Of a stretch of 64,000 bases of DNA, positions 1 to 12,280 are shown one piece after another. Position 1 is the stretch's first letter. Every line of letters begins with the position of its first letter. Made by a program: the position numbers and the translations under genes. The DNA is from Trujillonella endophytica. Lineage in GTDB: Bacteria; Actinomycetota; Actinomycetes; Mycobacteriales; Geodermatophilaceae. The stretch covers positions 372,001 to 436,000 of the forward strand of contig NZ_FOEE01000003.1 in assembly GCF_900110555.1 (NCBI RefSeq), written 5' to 3'. The notes under the pieces were generated by a model. It did not search any database. It was not told where the DNA came from and was given only the letters and a program-made list of their open reading frames with translations.

Positions 1-453
<453 letters not shown>

Positions 454-494
454 GCCGCCGAGCCCCCCTCGCGGGGGACTCGCGGTGCCTCTGG

Positions 495-528
495 GACACC
501 CGTCCGGTCATCCGACCGGGCGGGTGTC
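495..528 (+). terminator. Terminator hairpin after ahcY
   Basis: The arms GACACCCG...CGGGTGTC and, nested inside, CCGGTC...GACCGG form a stem of about 15 bp including one G-U pair, with loop ATCC. It is followed by GCCGTTTG, so the U-tract is very short. A smaller CCCCC/GGGGG hairpin lies just upstream (464-477). Together they separate ahcY from mtrA transcription. Confidence 0.75.
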
Positions 529-563
529 GCCGTTTGCGGGGTGCGACAGCGCAGAATGGCCCC

Positions 564-1271
<708 letters not shown>

Positions 1272-1326
1272 GCGGAGCGCGCCGTGGGAGCGAGCCGGTC
1301 GTTCCCGTGAGTGGCGCCCCCGTCCC

Positions 1327-3030
1327 GTGACCGCACGGCCCGCGGAGGCGCCCGTCGCCGTCCCACCTCCTGCGCCGGTGAGCGGGCCACCCGGCGGCGC
1401 ACCCGGTCCCGTCCGGGTGCGGCGGCGACTGCAGGTCCGCGCCGCCCGCACGCGGCGTGCGGCGCGCCGGCTGGCGGCCACCGCTGTGCACGCGTGGCGG
1501 TCGTCGCTGCACGTGCGGATCGGCGCGATCACCATGGTCGTCGCGGGCACCGTCGTGATCATCGTCAGCCTCGTCCTGTTCAGCCAGATCCGTGACCAGC
1601 TCCTGTCGGTCAAGCGCGACGCGGCCATCGACCAGGCGCAGGCCGGCGTCGTGTACGCCCGCGACGAGGTCGCCGGGATCGCCACCGGCGATGCCGCGAG
1701 CCTGCGGTCCACCCTGAGCCGGACGGTCGAGGGGCTGCGCAGCCGGGCCGGCTCGGCCGGTGACTTCGACGTCGTCATGATCCACCGCAGCGGCGACCGG
1801 GAGCTCGCCGCGGGCCGGCGGGGGGTCGTCGACGCGCTGCCCGACGGCCTGCGGGCGGGCGTGGACTCCGGAGGCCAGTTCTCCCAGTACGCCCCGGTGC
1901 CCGACGCCGAGGGCGTGCCCCAGCCGACTCTGCTGATCGGGGCGCCGGTCACGGTCGACGCAACCGGCGACGAGCGGATCGAGCTGTACTACGCCTTCCC
2001 CCTCGACCAGGAGGAGGAGAGCCTGTCGCGGATCCGCAGCACCGTCGTCATCAGCGGCATCGCGCTCACCCTCTTCGTCGTCGGCATTGGGGTGCTCGTG
2101 ACCCGTCTGGTGGTCGACCCGGTCCGGCGCGCCGCGGGCACCGCCCAGCGGTTGGCCGAGGGGCAGCTCGCCGAGCGGATGACGGTGCGCGGCGAGGACG
2201 ACCTGGCCCGCCTGGCGACCAGCTTCAACGCGATGGCCGACAGCCTGCAGCGCCAGATCACCCAGCTCGAGGCGCTCTCCCAGCTGCAGCAGCGGTTCAC
2301 CTCCGACGTCAGCCACGAGCTGCGCACCCCGCTGACGACGGTCCAGATGGCCGCCGAGGTGCTGCACGAGTCGCGCGGCGAGTTCGCGCCGCACGTGGCC
2401 CGGTCGGCGGAACTGCTGCACACCGAGCTCGACCGGTTCGAGACGCTGCTGACCGACCTGCTGGAGATCAGCCGCTACGACGCCGGGGCCGCGGTCCTGG
2501 ACTGGGAGCCCACCGACGTCGGCGCGCTCGTCCGCCGGGTCGCCGACGACCTGTCGGCGCTGGCGACCATGCACGGCTGCGAGCTCCGCCTGCGGGGGCC
2601 GCAGCAGCCGGTGATCGCGGAGGTCGACGCGCGGCGCGTGCAGCGCATCCTGCGCAACCTCGTCGGCAACGCGGTGGAGCACGGCGCGGGCCGGCCGATC
2701 GAGCTCACCTGGGCGGCGAACCGGGTGGCGGTGGCGGTCACCGTCCGGGACCACGGCGTGGGGCTGGGGCCGGCGGACGCCCAGCACGTGTTCGACCGGT
2801 TCTGGCGGGCCGACCCCTCGCGGGTCCGCACGGTCGGGGGCAGCGGCCTGGGGCTGTCGATCAGCCTGGAGGACGCGCGCCTGCACGGCGGCTGGCTGCA
2901 GGTGTGGGGGCAGCCCGAGCTGGGGGCCCAGTTCCGGCTGACCCTGCCGCTCACCGCGGGCGGGGAACTGGCCAGCTCCCCGCTGCCGCTGCGGCCGACG
3001 ATCGTCCGCCGTCCGGGCGGTGCGCCGTGA
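1327..3030 (+). CDS. mtrB: MtrB, membrane sensor histidine kinase
   Basis: Membrane histidine kinase that phosphorylates MtrA. The 567-aa protein has a basic, proline-rich cytoplasmic N-terminus. A first membrane segment (about 66-87) is followed by an extracytoplasmic sensor region of about 150 residues and a second segment (about 239-262). Then come a HAMP linker, the dimerisation/phospho-acceptor helix with H330 in VSHELRTPLTT, and an HATPase domain with N box RNLVGNAVEHG, G1 box DHGVGLG and G2 box GGSGLGLSIS. The GTG start at 1327 lies 55 bp after mtrA. Its stop overlaps the GTG of lpqB by 4 bp, so the two are likely translationally coupled. Confidence 0.97.
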   Translation: MTARPAEAPVAVPPPAPVSGPPGGAPGPVRVRRRLQVRAARTRRAARRLAATAVHAWRSSLHVRIGAITMVVAGTVVIIVSLVLFSQIRDQLLSVKRDAAIDQAQAGVVYARDEVAGIATGDAASLRSTLSRTVEGLRSRAGSAGDFDVVMIHRSGDRELAAGRRGVVDALPDGLRAGVDSGGQFSQYAPVPDAEGVPQPTLLIGAPVTVDATGDERIELYYAFPLDQEEESLSRIRSTVVISGIALTLFVVGIGVLVTRLVVDPVRRAAGTAQRLAEGQLAERMTVRGEDDLARLATSFNAMADSLQRQITQLEALSQLQQRFTSDVSHELRTPLTTVQMAAEVLHESRGEFAPHVARSAELLHTELDRFETLLTDLLEISRYDAGAAVLDWEPTDVGALVRRVADDLSALATMHGCELRLRGPQQPVIAEVDARRVQRILRNLVGNAVEHGAGRPIELTWAANRVAVAVTVRDHGVGLGPADAQHVFDRFWRADPSRVRTVGGSGLGLSISLEDARLHGGWLQVWGQPELGAQFRLTLPLTAGGELASSPLPLRPTIVRRPGGAP

Positions 3031-4745
3031 ACCGGGGCCTCGTCGTCGTCATCGCGCTGCTGTTCCTGGCCGGCTGCTCCACCGTGCCGTCCAGCTCGCC
3101 GACCGTGCAGATCACCCAGGAGCCGCCCCGCGGCCCGGAGGACGTCGGCGTCGAGCCCCTCGAACCCGAGGAGGGCGCGACGGCGGAGGAGATCGTGCGC
3201 GGCTTCATCAGCGCCGCGGCCAGCACCGTCCGCACCCATCCGGTGGCGCGGCAGTACCTGACGTCCGCGGCCGCCGAGACCTGGTCCGACGAGAGCGGCA
3301 TCACCGTCATCGGGGGCGACTACGCCACGGTGACGACGCCCGAGGGCCGGGTGCAGATCACCGCCGACCTGGTCGGCACGGTCGACTCGCGCGGGGTCTT
3401 CACGGTCGGCTCCGGGCAGCCCTACCGGGCCGACGTCGCCCTCGAGGAGGTCGGCGGGGAGTGGCGGATCAGCATCCCGCCGACGCCCGAGGGGCTGCTG
3501 ATGGTCCAGGCCGACTTCGAGCAGCTCTACGACGAGCGGGCCGTCTACTTCGTCGACCCGACGCGGCAGCGGGTGGTCCCCGACCTGCGCTACCTGATCT
3601 CGGGCGAGGCGCAGCCGACGGCGCTGATGGAGCGGCTCCTGGCGGGACCAGCGTCGGCGCTGGACGGCGGCGTGGAGAACGCGCTGACCGGTGCCCGGCT
3701 CGTGCGGGCGGTCACGGTCTCCGGTCAGGCGGTCACCGTCGAGCTCGCGGGGATCGCCGACCTGGCCGCGCCCGAGCTGCCCGTCCTGTGCGCGCAGGTC
3801 GTGTGGACGCTCAACCAGCTGCCCGGGGCGCCGTCGGTGGAGCTCCTGGTGGACGGCGAGCCGCTGGTGCTGGACGGGATCCCCGCGGAGCAGTCCGTCG
3901 AGGACTGGTCGACCTTCGACCCCGAGGCGGCGCCGGTCGGCGCGGTCGGGCACTTCCTCGACCCCGCCGGCGCGCTCCGGCTCACCGACGGCGAGGCCGC
4001 TCCCGGCCCCGCGGGCCAGGCGGCGTACGCCTTGCAGAGCGCGGCGATCGCCGCCGATCCCCGGACGGGTGAGCTGTCGTCGATGGTGGGGACGACGACC
4101 CGCGACGGCGCGGCGCGGTTGCTGGTCGGCGCCTACGGCGGTGACCTCCAGGAGGTGCTGGACGGCGAGACCTTCACCGCGCCGTCGGTCGCCGCCACCC
4201 GGACCGAGTTCTGGACCGTCCGCAACGGCACCGCCGTCGTGCGGGTCCCCGCGGACGGCCGGCCGCAGGTCGTCAACGCACTGACCCTGGAGGTGCTGGG
4301 CCGCGCGTCGGCGCTCCAGCTCTCGCCGGACGGCGTCCGGGCCGCCGTGATCGTCAACGGCAACCAGCTGTACGTCGGCACCGTGGTCCGGGACGACGAC
4401 GGCCCGGTGGAGCTGCGGAACCTGCGCCCGGTGGCGCCGTCGCTGACCGGGGTGACCGACGTGGCGTGGAGCGCGCCCGACCGCTTGCTGGTGCTGGCGT
4501 CGGGGGAGGGCGAGGACGGCACCGCGCCGTACTCGCTCCGCGTGGACGGCTGGGGGCTGGCCGCCGTGCCCACCGCCGGGCTGCCCGGGCTGCCGATCTC
4601 GATCGCCGCCGCGCCGGGGCAGCAGCCGCTCGTCACCGCCGGATTCCCGAGCAGCACGATCTGGCAGCTGTCGGGCGGCACCTGGCTGACCCTCGTGCGC
4701 GGGCAGCAGCCGGTGCCCGGCACGGAGCCCTTCTTCCCCGCGTAG
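3027..4745 (+). CDS. lpqB: LpqB lipoprotein, MtrAB accessory factor
   Basis: Cell-surface lipoprotein that works with MtrB (known from mycobacterial and Streptomyces work). The 572-aa protein starts with a short basic n-region and hydrophobic core and the lipobox LAGC; Cys17 is the predicted lipidation site. A GerMN-like sporulation/germination domain in the N-terminal half is followed by a beta-propeller-like LpqB domain with repeated blade-like segments (for example LQLSPDGVRAAVIVNG). The GTG start at 3027 overlaps the mtrB stop in GTGA. A start further upstream would bury the signal peptide, so it was rejected. Third gene of the mtrA-mtrB-lpqB operon. Confidence 0.95.
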   Translation: MNRGLVVVIALLFLAGCSTVPSSSPTVQITQEPPRGPEDVGVEPLEPEEGATAEEIVRGFISAAASTVRTHPVARQYLTSAAAETWSDESGITVIGGDYATVTTPEGRVQITADLVGTVDSRGVFTVGSGQPYRADVALEEVGGEWRISIPPTPEGLLMVQADFEQLYDERAVYFVDPTRQRVVPDLRYLISGEAQPTALMERLLAGPASALDGGVENALTGARLVRAVTVSGQAVTVELAGIADLAAPELPVLCAQVVWTLNQLPGAPSVELLVDGEPLVLDGIPAEQSVEDWSTFDPEAAPVGAVGHFLDPAGALRLTDGEAAPGPAGQAAYALQSAAIAADPRTGELSSMVGTTTRDGAARLLVGAYGGDLQEVLDGETFTAPSVAATRTEFWTVRNGTAVVRVPADGRPQVVNALTLEVLGRASALQLSPDGVRAAVIVNGNQLYVGTVVRDDDGPVELRNLRPVAPSLTGVTDVAWSAPDRLLVLASGEGEDGTAPYSLRVDGWGLAAVPTAGLPGLPISIAAAPGQQPLVTAGFPSSTIWQLSGGTWLTLVRGQQPVPGTEPFFPA

Positions 4746-4809
4746 CCGACGCGTCCACAACGCCGACCGACGGCTGGCCGGGGGGGTGGCGGCGCGTGCA
4801 GGGTGGGGC

Positions 4810-5625
4810 GTGCGCGACGTCGGGGAGCTGGTCCGGGCGACCGCCGGGGCGCTGGGCGACCTGGTGCTCCCGCGGATCTGCGCCGGGTGCGGGGTGCCCG
4901 GGGTGCTGCTGTGCCGCGGTTGCGTGCGGGAGTTCACCGTGCCGCACCTGGCGCAGCCGCGGCGCTTCCCGGCGGGTTTCCCGCCCACGGTCGCGGCGGC
5001 GGTCTACGCCGGGCCGGTGCGCCCGGCGGTCAACGCGTTCAAGGAGCACGGCCGGGCCGAGCTGGCGCGCCCGCTCGGCGCGGCGCTGGCCCTGGCGGTG
5101 GCGGCCGTCCGGGCCGGTGTCCCCGCGGCCGGCGCGGGCACCCCGGTGCTGCTGGTGCCGCTGCCCGCGACCCGGGCGGCGCTGCGCGCGCGGGGGCGCG
5201 ACCACGTCGCCGAGCTGGCCCGCGCCGCCGTCGCCGAGCTGCGGTCGGCCGGCGTGCCCGCGGAGGTCGCGCGGCTGCTCGGGCGGTCCGGGCGGGTCGC
5301 CGACTCGGCGGGTCTGTCGTCCGTCCAGCGCCGCGAGAACCTGGCCGGCAGCTTCGCCGTCCGCGGGGGAGCGGTCCGCCGCGGGGTGCTGCTGGTGCTC
5401 GTCGACGACGTGGTGACCAGCGGCGCCACGCTGACCGAGGCGGCCGCCGCGCTCGCCGGGACCTCCGTCGACGACACGCCGGTGCTGGCCGCCGTCGTGG
5501 CCGCGACCCCGCGCCGACCCCCGGCGGGTGCCTCGGCGAGCCACCTGCGCGGACGACGGAGTTCCGGTGACCGAGGGCCCTGGCGCCCCGCTGATCGACT
5601 GTCGGGACCCCGGGAGGGCGACTAG
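4810..5625 (+). CDS. ComF-family phosphoribosyltransferase-like protein
   Basis: ComF family, related to type I phosphoribosyltransferases; role in most actinobacteria unproven (linked to DNA uptake in naturally competent bacteria). An N-terminal zinc-ribbon knuckle pair CAGC...CRGC is followed by the PRTase fold with the PRPP loop VLLVLVDDVVTSGATL. The start is uncertain: GTG 4810 gives 271 aa, GTG 4786 gives 279 aa. After the usual family end (about VVAATPRRP) the frame runs on for roughly 35 poorly conserved Arg/Gly-rich residues that overlap the hpf promoter region; a lost stop codon could explain the tail. It lies between lpqB and hpf as in M. tuberculosis (Rv3242c). Confidence 0.85.
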   Translation: MRDVGELVRATAGALGDLVLPRICAGCGVPGVLLCRGCVREFTVPHLAQPRRFPAGFPPTVAAAVYAGPVRPAVNAFKEHGRAELARPLGAALALAVAAVRAGVPAAGAGTPVLLVPLPATRAALRARGRDHVAELARAAVAELRSAGVPAEVARLLGRSGRVADSAGLSSVQRRENLAGSFAVRGGAVRRGVLLVLVDDVVTSGATLTEAAAALAGTSVDDTPVLAAVVAATPRRPPAGASASHLRGRRSSGDRGPWRPADRLSGPREGD

Positions 5626-5628
5626 CGT
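5600..5628 (+). promoter_or_regulatory. Probable hpf promoter inside the comF 3' end
   Basis: A TAGCGT box (5623-5628) lies about 37 nt before the hpf start, at a suitable distance for a short leader carrying its GGGAGG ribosome site (5655-5660). A -35 element is weak (TGTCGG near 5600). It overlaps the comF stop codon. Confidence 0.4.
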
Positions 5629-5664
5629 CCAATTGGACTCACACCCGAGCTACCGGGAGGTCTC

Positions 5665-6357
5665 ATGGAGATCGTTGTCCGCGGCAGGAACGTCGAAGTG
5701 CCGGAGCACTACCGCCAGCACGTCGAGGACAAGGTCGGTTCGCTGGACCGGTTCGACGGCAAGCTGAAGATGCTCCGCATGGACGTCGAGTTGTTCCACG
5801 AGAAGAACCCACGACAGGCGTCCAACTGCCAGCGCGTGGAGATCACCCTGCGGGGCAAGGGCCCCGTCGTCCGGGCGGAGGCGGCCGCGCCCGACTTCTA
5901 CGCGGCCCTCGACATCGCCTCGACCAAGCTGGAGAACCGGCTGCGCAAGGCGGCCGACCGCCGCCGGGTGCACCACGGCCGGCGCACCCCGGCCAGCGTG
6001 CGGATCGGCGGCAACACCGCCGAGTCGCTGCCCCCCGTCGAGTCGTCGTTCACCGGAGACCTGGACTCCCAGGTCGACGGCGAACCGCTCGTGACCGACC
6101 TCGACGAGCACCTGCCCGGGCGGATCGTCCGGGAGAAGCACCATCCGGCCACGCCGATGACCGTCGACCAGGCCCTCCACGAGATGGAACTGGTCGGCCA
6201 CGACTTCTTCCTGTTCCAGTGCGCCGACACGGACACGCCGACGGTCGTCTACCGCCGGCACGCCTACGACTACGGCCTCATCCGGCTGGTCGAGACGCCC
6301 CTCGACGGGCAGACCTCGCATGTACCGGCAGCCGCCGAGCCGGCGGGAGCCCGCTAG
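5665..6357 (+). CDS. hpf: Long-form ribosome hibernation promoting factor
   Basis: Binds the 30S decoding region in stationary phase or stress and dimerises ribosomes to 100S particles. The 230-aa protein has the S30AE domain at residues 1-110 (MEIVVRGRNVEVPEHYRQHV at the start), then a variable linker. The C-terminal dimerisation domain (about 145-215) includes MTVDQALHEMELVGHDFFLF and VVYRRHAYDYGLIRL. This two-domain length is the long actinobacterial form. ATG 5665 has a strong GGGAGG site 4 nt upstream. A perfect 22-bp hairpin begins directly after the stop codon. It lies between comF and secA, as in M. tuberculosis (Rv3241c). Confidence 0.95.
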   Translation: MEIVVRGRNVEVPEHYRQHVEDKVGSLDRFDGKLKMLRMDVELFHEKNPRQASNCQRVEITLRGKGPVVRAEAAAPDFYAALDIASTKLENRLRKAADRRRVHHGRRTPASVRIGGNTAESLPPVESSFTGDLDSQVDGEPLVTDLDEHLPGRIVREKHHPATPMTVDQALHEMELVGHDFFLFQCADTDTPTVVYRRHAYDYGLIRLVETPLDGQTSHVPAAAEPAGAR

Positions 6358-6404
6358 GAGCGGAGTCGCTCGGTGACGGAAACCGTCACCGAGCGACTCC
6401 GCTC
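6358..6404. terminator. Perfect 22-bp inverted repeat, probable bidirectional terminator
   Basis: GAGCGGAGTCGCTCGGTGAC (continuing GG) at 6358-6379 is perfectly complementary to 6383-6404, with a three-base loop AAA. It starts one base after the hpf stop codon and lies at the 3' side of the broken GNAT remnant on the other strand. There is no U-tract. The length and perfection are more than an ordinary terminator needs, so it could also be a dispersed palindromic element. Confidence 0.8.
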
Positions 6405-6539
6405 AGCCCGCCCGCTCGGCCGTTCCGGGTCCTGGCACGCGGTGAGGACGGCATCGACGTCGGCGGTCCGGTAGGGACGCAGGTCGAGTCGCTCCGTCCG
6501 CACGACCTCGGTGGTCAGGTCGATGCCGCTCAGGTCCAT
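6405..6539 (-). pseudogene. Remnant of a GNAT N-acetyltransferase (N-terminus only)
   Basis: The minus-strand frame starting at ATG 6539 reads MDLSGIDLTTEVVRTERLDL then RPYRTADVDAVLTACQDPE, the typical opening of a GNAT acetyltransferase (RTERL.LRPY...DVDAV...CQDPE). After about 40 residues homology stops and the frame runs into the 22-bp palindrome. The acetyl-CoA-binding core is absent, so this is a truncated gene. It lies 110 bp downstream of the PPOX-like gene on the same strand. Family assignment of so short a stretch is inference from the motif pattern. Confidence 0.6.
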
Positions 6540-6648
6540 CTCGGCCGGGATCGTCAGTGATCCGTCGTCGCGCCGCGTCGAGCCGTTCCCGGCCCCGTCC
6601 TGAGGCTCGCACCGAGCTGGCGAGGGGTCCGGAGGACGGGGTCCTCCC

Positions 6649-7041
6649 TCACGTGTTCCCCAGGACCCGGTCGACCGAGATCTCGATGACCACCCGTGCC
6701 GGGTTCTCCCGCGGCTGCCGGTAGCGGAGGGCATAGCGCTCGACGGCTTCCCGGACGGCGTCCGCGTCGTCCCGCACCACCGCCGTCCCCTCCAGGGTCA
6801 GCCAGCGGCGGCCGTCCACCTGGCAGACCGCGACCCGGGCCTGCCCGGCCCGCACGTGCCGGGCCTTGGCCGACGAGCCCGAGGTGATGACGCGGGCCGT
6901 CGCCGTCTCCGGGTCGAAGGTGACCCCCACGGGGACGACGTGCGGGCTGCCGTCGGCGCGCAGGGTGGTCAGCGTGGCGAGGTGCCGTTCGGTGAGGAAG
7001 GTGAGCGTGCCGGGGCCCAGGGTGCGCGGGTCGGAAACCAC
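6649..7041 (-). CDS. PPOX-class split-barrel protein, probably F420- or flavin-dependent
   Basis: Small pyridoxamine-phosphate-oxidase-like split barrel of 130 aa. Actinobacterial members mostly bind F420 or FMN and reduce diverse substrates; the substrate here is unknown. Visible features are [40 protein letters not shown], the basic [11 protein letters not shown] segment and [15 protein letters not shown], in the order typical of the TIGR03618-like group. GTG 7041 is supported by a TACCCT box 6 nt upstream (7048-7053), implying a leaderless mRNA. It is divergent from secA. Long open frames antisense to secA that continue past this start are not real. Confidence 0.88.
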   Translation of the reverse strand: MVSDPRTLGPGTLTFLTERHLATLTTLRADGSPHVVPVGVTFDPETATARVITSGSSAKARHVRAGQARVAVCQVDGRRWLTLEGTAVVRDDADAVREAVERYALRYRQPRENPARVVIEISVDRVLGNT

Positions 7042-7101
7042 CGGCGGAGGGTATGCGCGCTGCTCACCGTGTCCGCAGGCGGGCCGCCTACCCTGGGGTC
7101 C
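7042..7101. promoter_or_regulatory. Bidirectional leaderless promoter region (PPOX gene / secA)
   Basis: This 60-bp gap contains TACCCT on the minus strand (7048-7053, 6 nt before GTG 7041) and TACCCT on the plus strand (7089-7094, 7 nt before GTG 7102). Both are at the distance expected for a -10 element of a transcript starting at or next to the start codon. Confidence 0.55.
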
Positions 7102-10134
<3,033 letters not shown>

Positions 10135-10195
10135 GGGGCCCCCTCGCCCCCCGTCGCCGGCCGGCCCGCCGCGGGCCCGCGCGAGGGGTCGGGGC

Positions 10196-10786
10196 CTAGC
10201 CGATCTGCAGGGCGGTGCAGCGCCAGCGGCCGTCGAGGCCCTCCAGTCGGGCGGCCACGGCGTGGGCCCGGCCCGACCGGCGGGCCACCGCGCTGATCTC
10301 GGCGACGCCGTCGACCGGCTCGCACACGTGCACGGGCCCGAGCAGGACCGGCGCCGTGCCGCCCGAGCACCAGGCCGGCCGGGGACGGGCGGCCAGGCCC
10401 GCGTAGAGGTTGGGCGCGGTCAGCGCCTGCACCTGCGCGAGCGGCCGCAACCCCGCCAGGCCCTCGAGGACGAGCAGGAACAGGCGCCGTCCGGCCAGGC
10501 CCGGGTCGGGCAGGTCGCCGCGGCCGGACCAGGTGGGGCCGAAGTCCGCCAGGCGCTGGTGCCTCTCGCGGGGCCGGGGTCCCGGCCGGTGCGGCGCCCG
10601 CGGTGGCGCGATCCCGCGCCGGACCAGGGGGAGGGCCGGCCCGTCGCAGGCCGGGGGCTGCGGCGTGTGGACGACGGTCAGGTGGAACGACCGGACGGGG
10701 GAGGCGCCGGCCGGGGCGGGTGCGCTCGGTGCAGGTGCAGGTGCGGGTGCGGGTGCGGTCGGCGCGGGCGCGGCGGACGCGGTCAT
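10196..10786 (-). CDS. Rv3235-family protein of unknown function
   Basis: A 196-aa cytoplasmic-looking protein with no signal peptide. An N-terminal Ala-Pro dipeptide run (residues about 8-26) is encoded by a hexamer repeat. The conserved C-terminal half reads [38 protein letters not shown] and [19 protein letters not shown], the pattern of the Rv3235 (DUF6459) family found next to secA in many actinobacteria. No catalytic motif is visible. ATG 10786 overlaps the stop codon of the LysM gene in ATGA, so the two are probably translated as a unit. Function unknown; the physical coupling to a LysM protein suggests a cell-envelope task. Confidence 0.75.
   Translation of the reverse strand: MTASAAPAPTAPAPAPAPAPSAPAPAGASPVRSFHLTVVHTPQPPACDGPALPLVRRGIAPPRAPHRPGPRPRERHQRLADFGPTWSGRGDLPDPGLAGRRLFLLVLEGLAGLRPLAQVQALTAPNLYAGLAARPRPAWCSGGTAPVLLGPVHVCEPVDGVAEISAVARRSGRAHAVAARLEGLDGRWRCTALQIG
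10728..10757. repeat. Five tandem GGTGC(A/G) hexamers
   Basis: GGTGCA x2 then GGTGCG x3 in phase with the minus-strand reading frame, encoding the Ala-Pro run near the N-terminus of the Rv3235-family protein. Multiples of six keep the frame, so copy-number change would only alter linker length. Confidence 0.85.
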
Positions 10787-11595
10787 CGTCGGGTCTCGCT
10801 CTCTGCGGGATCGGTGGGGACGGCCGGCGCGCGCAGCACCTGACCGGGCAGCAGCAGGTCGGGATCGGGGCCGATGACGTCGCGATTGGCGGTCCACCAG
10901 GCGGCCACGGCCCGGGAGACGTCGGGCGGGGCGGGGTGCGTGCCGGTCCGCGCGCGCAGGTCGGCCGCCGCGATCTCCCACAGGCAGTCCCCGCGGACGA
11001 CGACGTGGCCGCCGGGGGGATCGCCGGCCGGTGCGGCGGCGGGCTCCCCATCGGGCTCGGTCGCGGGCCCGGTCGCTGGCCCATCGGGCTCACCGGCGGG
11101 CCAGTCCGGCACCGGTCCGGCGGCGGCGGGTGTGTCGGTCGGCCCGGTGGTGCCGGAGGGAGCCGCGGCGATCGGCCAGTCCGGCACCGGTGGGAGCTGC
11201 GGCAGCGACTCGACGGCGGCCACCGGCTGTGCGGGGGTGGAGCAGGCCGACAGCGCGGGCACGCCCATGGTCAGCCCCACGCCCAGGGCCACGGCGGCGG
11301 CCCGGCGGGCGCTCTCGGGCAGCACCAGGCGGCCGGCGCCACGGGCCAGGGCGCCGGCGAGGCCGGGGGCGGCGGAGAGCGCGGTCAGCAGCAGGCCGAG
11401 CGCACCCCATCCCCATGCCACCCAGGCCGACAGGCCCACCGCCGCCACGACGAGCGCGTCGGGGCCGGCCTCGTCGGCGAAGCCCTGCGGGTCCGAGAGC
11501 ACCGCCGGGCCGGGCAGCTCCGGGGTGAGCGCCGCCAGCAGCAGCGCGGCGACCGCCATGACGACGGTCGTGGTGGCCAGGCGGCGCAGCGACAA
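10783..11595 (-). CDS. Membrane-anchored LysM-domain protein
   Basis: A 270-aa protein with a hydrophobic N-terminus (about 8-28), further hydrophobic segments (about 50-70 and 95-115) and a long Pro/Gly/Ala-rich linker (PVPDWP repeated twice). The C-terminal LysM-like module has VVVRGDCLWEIAAADLR and DLLLPGQVLRAP. LysM modules bind peptidoglycan, so an envelope role is likely. The start is TTG 11595, supported by GAGGAGG 5-6 nt upstream and by a signal-anchor-like segment immediately following; an alternative TTG at 11634 lacks such a site. The stop overlaps the next gene in ATGA. The same arrangement is common around Rv3235-family genes. Confidence 0.78.
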   Translation of the reverse strand: MSLRRLATTTVVMAVAALLLAALTPELPGPAVLSDPQGFADEAGPDALVVAAVGLSAWVAWGWGALGLLLTALSAAPGLAGALARGAGRLVLPESARRAAAVALGVGLTMGVPALSACSTPAQPVAAVESLPQLPPVPDWPIAAAPSGTTGPTDTPAAAGPVPDWPAGEPDGPATGPATEPDGEPAAAPAGDPPGGHVVVRGDCLWEIAAADLRARTGTHPAPPDVSRAVAAWWTANRDVIGPDPDLLLPGQVLRAPAVPTDPAESETRR

Positions 11596-11679
11596 CGGAT
11601 CCTCCTCGGGTAGTGGGATCACTAGAGCAAGCAAACGTCACCAAACGCAAGGGATGTGTATAGAGGTACGCTCACCGTC
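11596..11679. promoter_or_regulatory. Divergent promoter region of the LysM gene and the 188-aa gene
   Basis: This gap is noticeably richer in A+T than its surroundings. TACGCT at 11667-11672 lies 7 nt before ATG 11680, which fits a leaderless plus-strand transcript. The minus-strand side carries the GAGGAGG ribosome site of the LysM gene (about 11600-11607). Confidence 0.5.
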
Positions 11680-12246
11680 ATGCGCTGGCAGCGGTTGTTC
11701 GCCGACCTACAGGCGGAGTGGGAGGCAGAGGAGGTCGCGGCGGAGCGGGCCGAGGACGCGTCGCGGACCCGGCTGGAGATCGGTGCGATCCACCTCGCGG
11801 ACCGGCTGGGCGGCGCGGTGGGCCGGGAGCTGACCGTCCGCTGCCGAGGTCTCGGGGACCTGCGGGGGCTGCTCACCGAGGTCGGCGCCGGCTGGCTGCT
11901 GGTGACCGAGGCGGGTGGGCGCGAGGTGCTCGTCGCCCTCGCGGCAGTCCGCTCGGTGACCGGGCTGGACCGCGGCACGGCCGCGCCGACCGGCGGGGAG
12001 GTGGTCGCCCGGCTGGACCTCCGCTGGGCACTGCGCGGGCTGGCCCGCGACCGCAGCCCGGTGCAGGTGCTGCTCGATGACGGCGGGACGTCCACCGGCA
12101 CGGTCGACCGCGTGGGCGCCGACTTCCTCGAACTGGCCGAGCACGCGGGTGACGAGCCGCGGCGGACCGCGGCGGTGCACGGGGTGCGCGCGATCGCGCT
12201 CGACGCCGTCGCCGCGGTGCGCCGGCTGGCGCCCGGCCTGGACTAG
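11680..12246 (+). CDS. Conserved actinobacterial protein of unknown function
   Basis: A 188-aa protein I cannot assign to a named family. It begins MRWQRLFADLQAEWEAEEVA, an acidic amphipathic helix, and continues with two beta-rich segments of similar design (RCRGLGDLRGLLTEVGAGWL and PVQVLLDDGGTSTGTVDRVG). Each is followed by a hydrophobic VLVALAAVRSV / AIALDAVAAVRRL end, suggesting an internally duplicated small beta-barrel fold. No membrane segment, metal cluster or catalytic signature is seen. The start is ATG 11680 because TACGCT lies 7 nt upstream; a GTG-less extension to 11656 would overlap that promoter. It is convergent with the HTH gene. Confidence 0.7.
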   Translation: MRWQRLFADLQAEWEAEEVAAERAEDASRTRLEIGAIHLADRLGGAVGRELTVRCRGLGDLRGLLTEVGAGWLLVTEAGGREVLVALAAVRSVTGLDRGTAAPTGGEVVARLDLRWALRGLARDRSPVQVLLDDGGTSTGTVDRVGADFLELAEHAGDEPRRTAAVHGVRAIALDAVAAVRRLAPGLD

Positions 12247-12251
12247 CCGGT

Positions 12252-12269
12252 CGCCGGGTCCGTCCGGCG
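12252..12269. terminator. Short convergent hairpin
   Basis: CGCCGG (12252-12257) pairs with CCGGCG (12264-12269) around loop GTCCGT, in the 34-bp gap between two converging genes. The stem is short and has no U-tract. Confidence 0.4.
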
Positions 12270-12280
12270 GGGCGCGGAGA

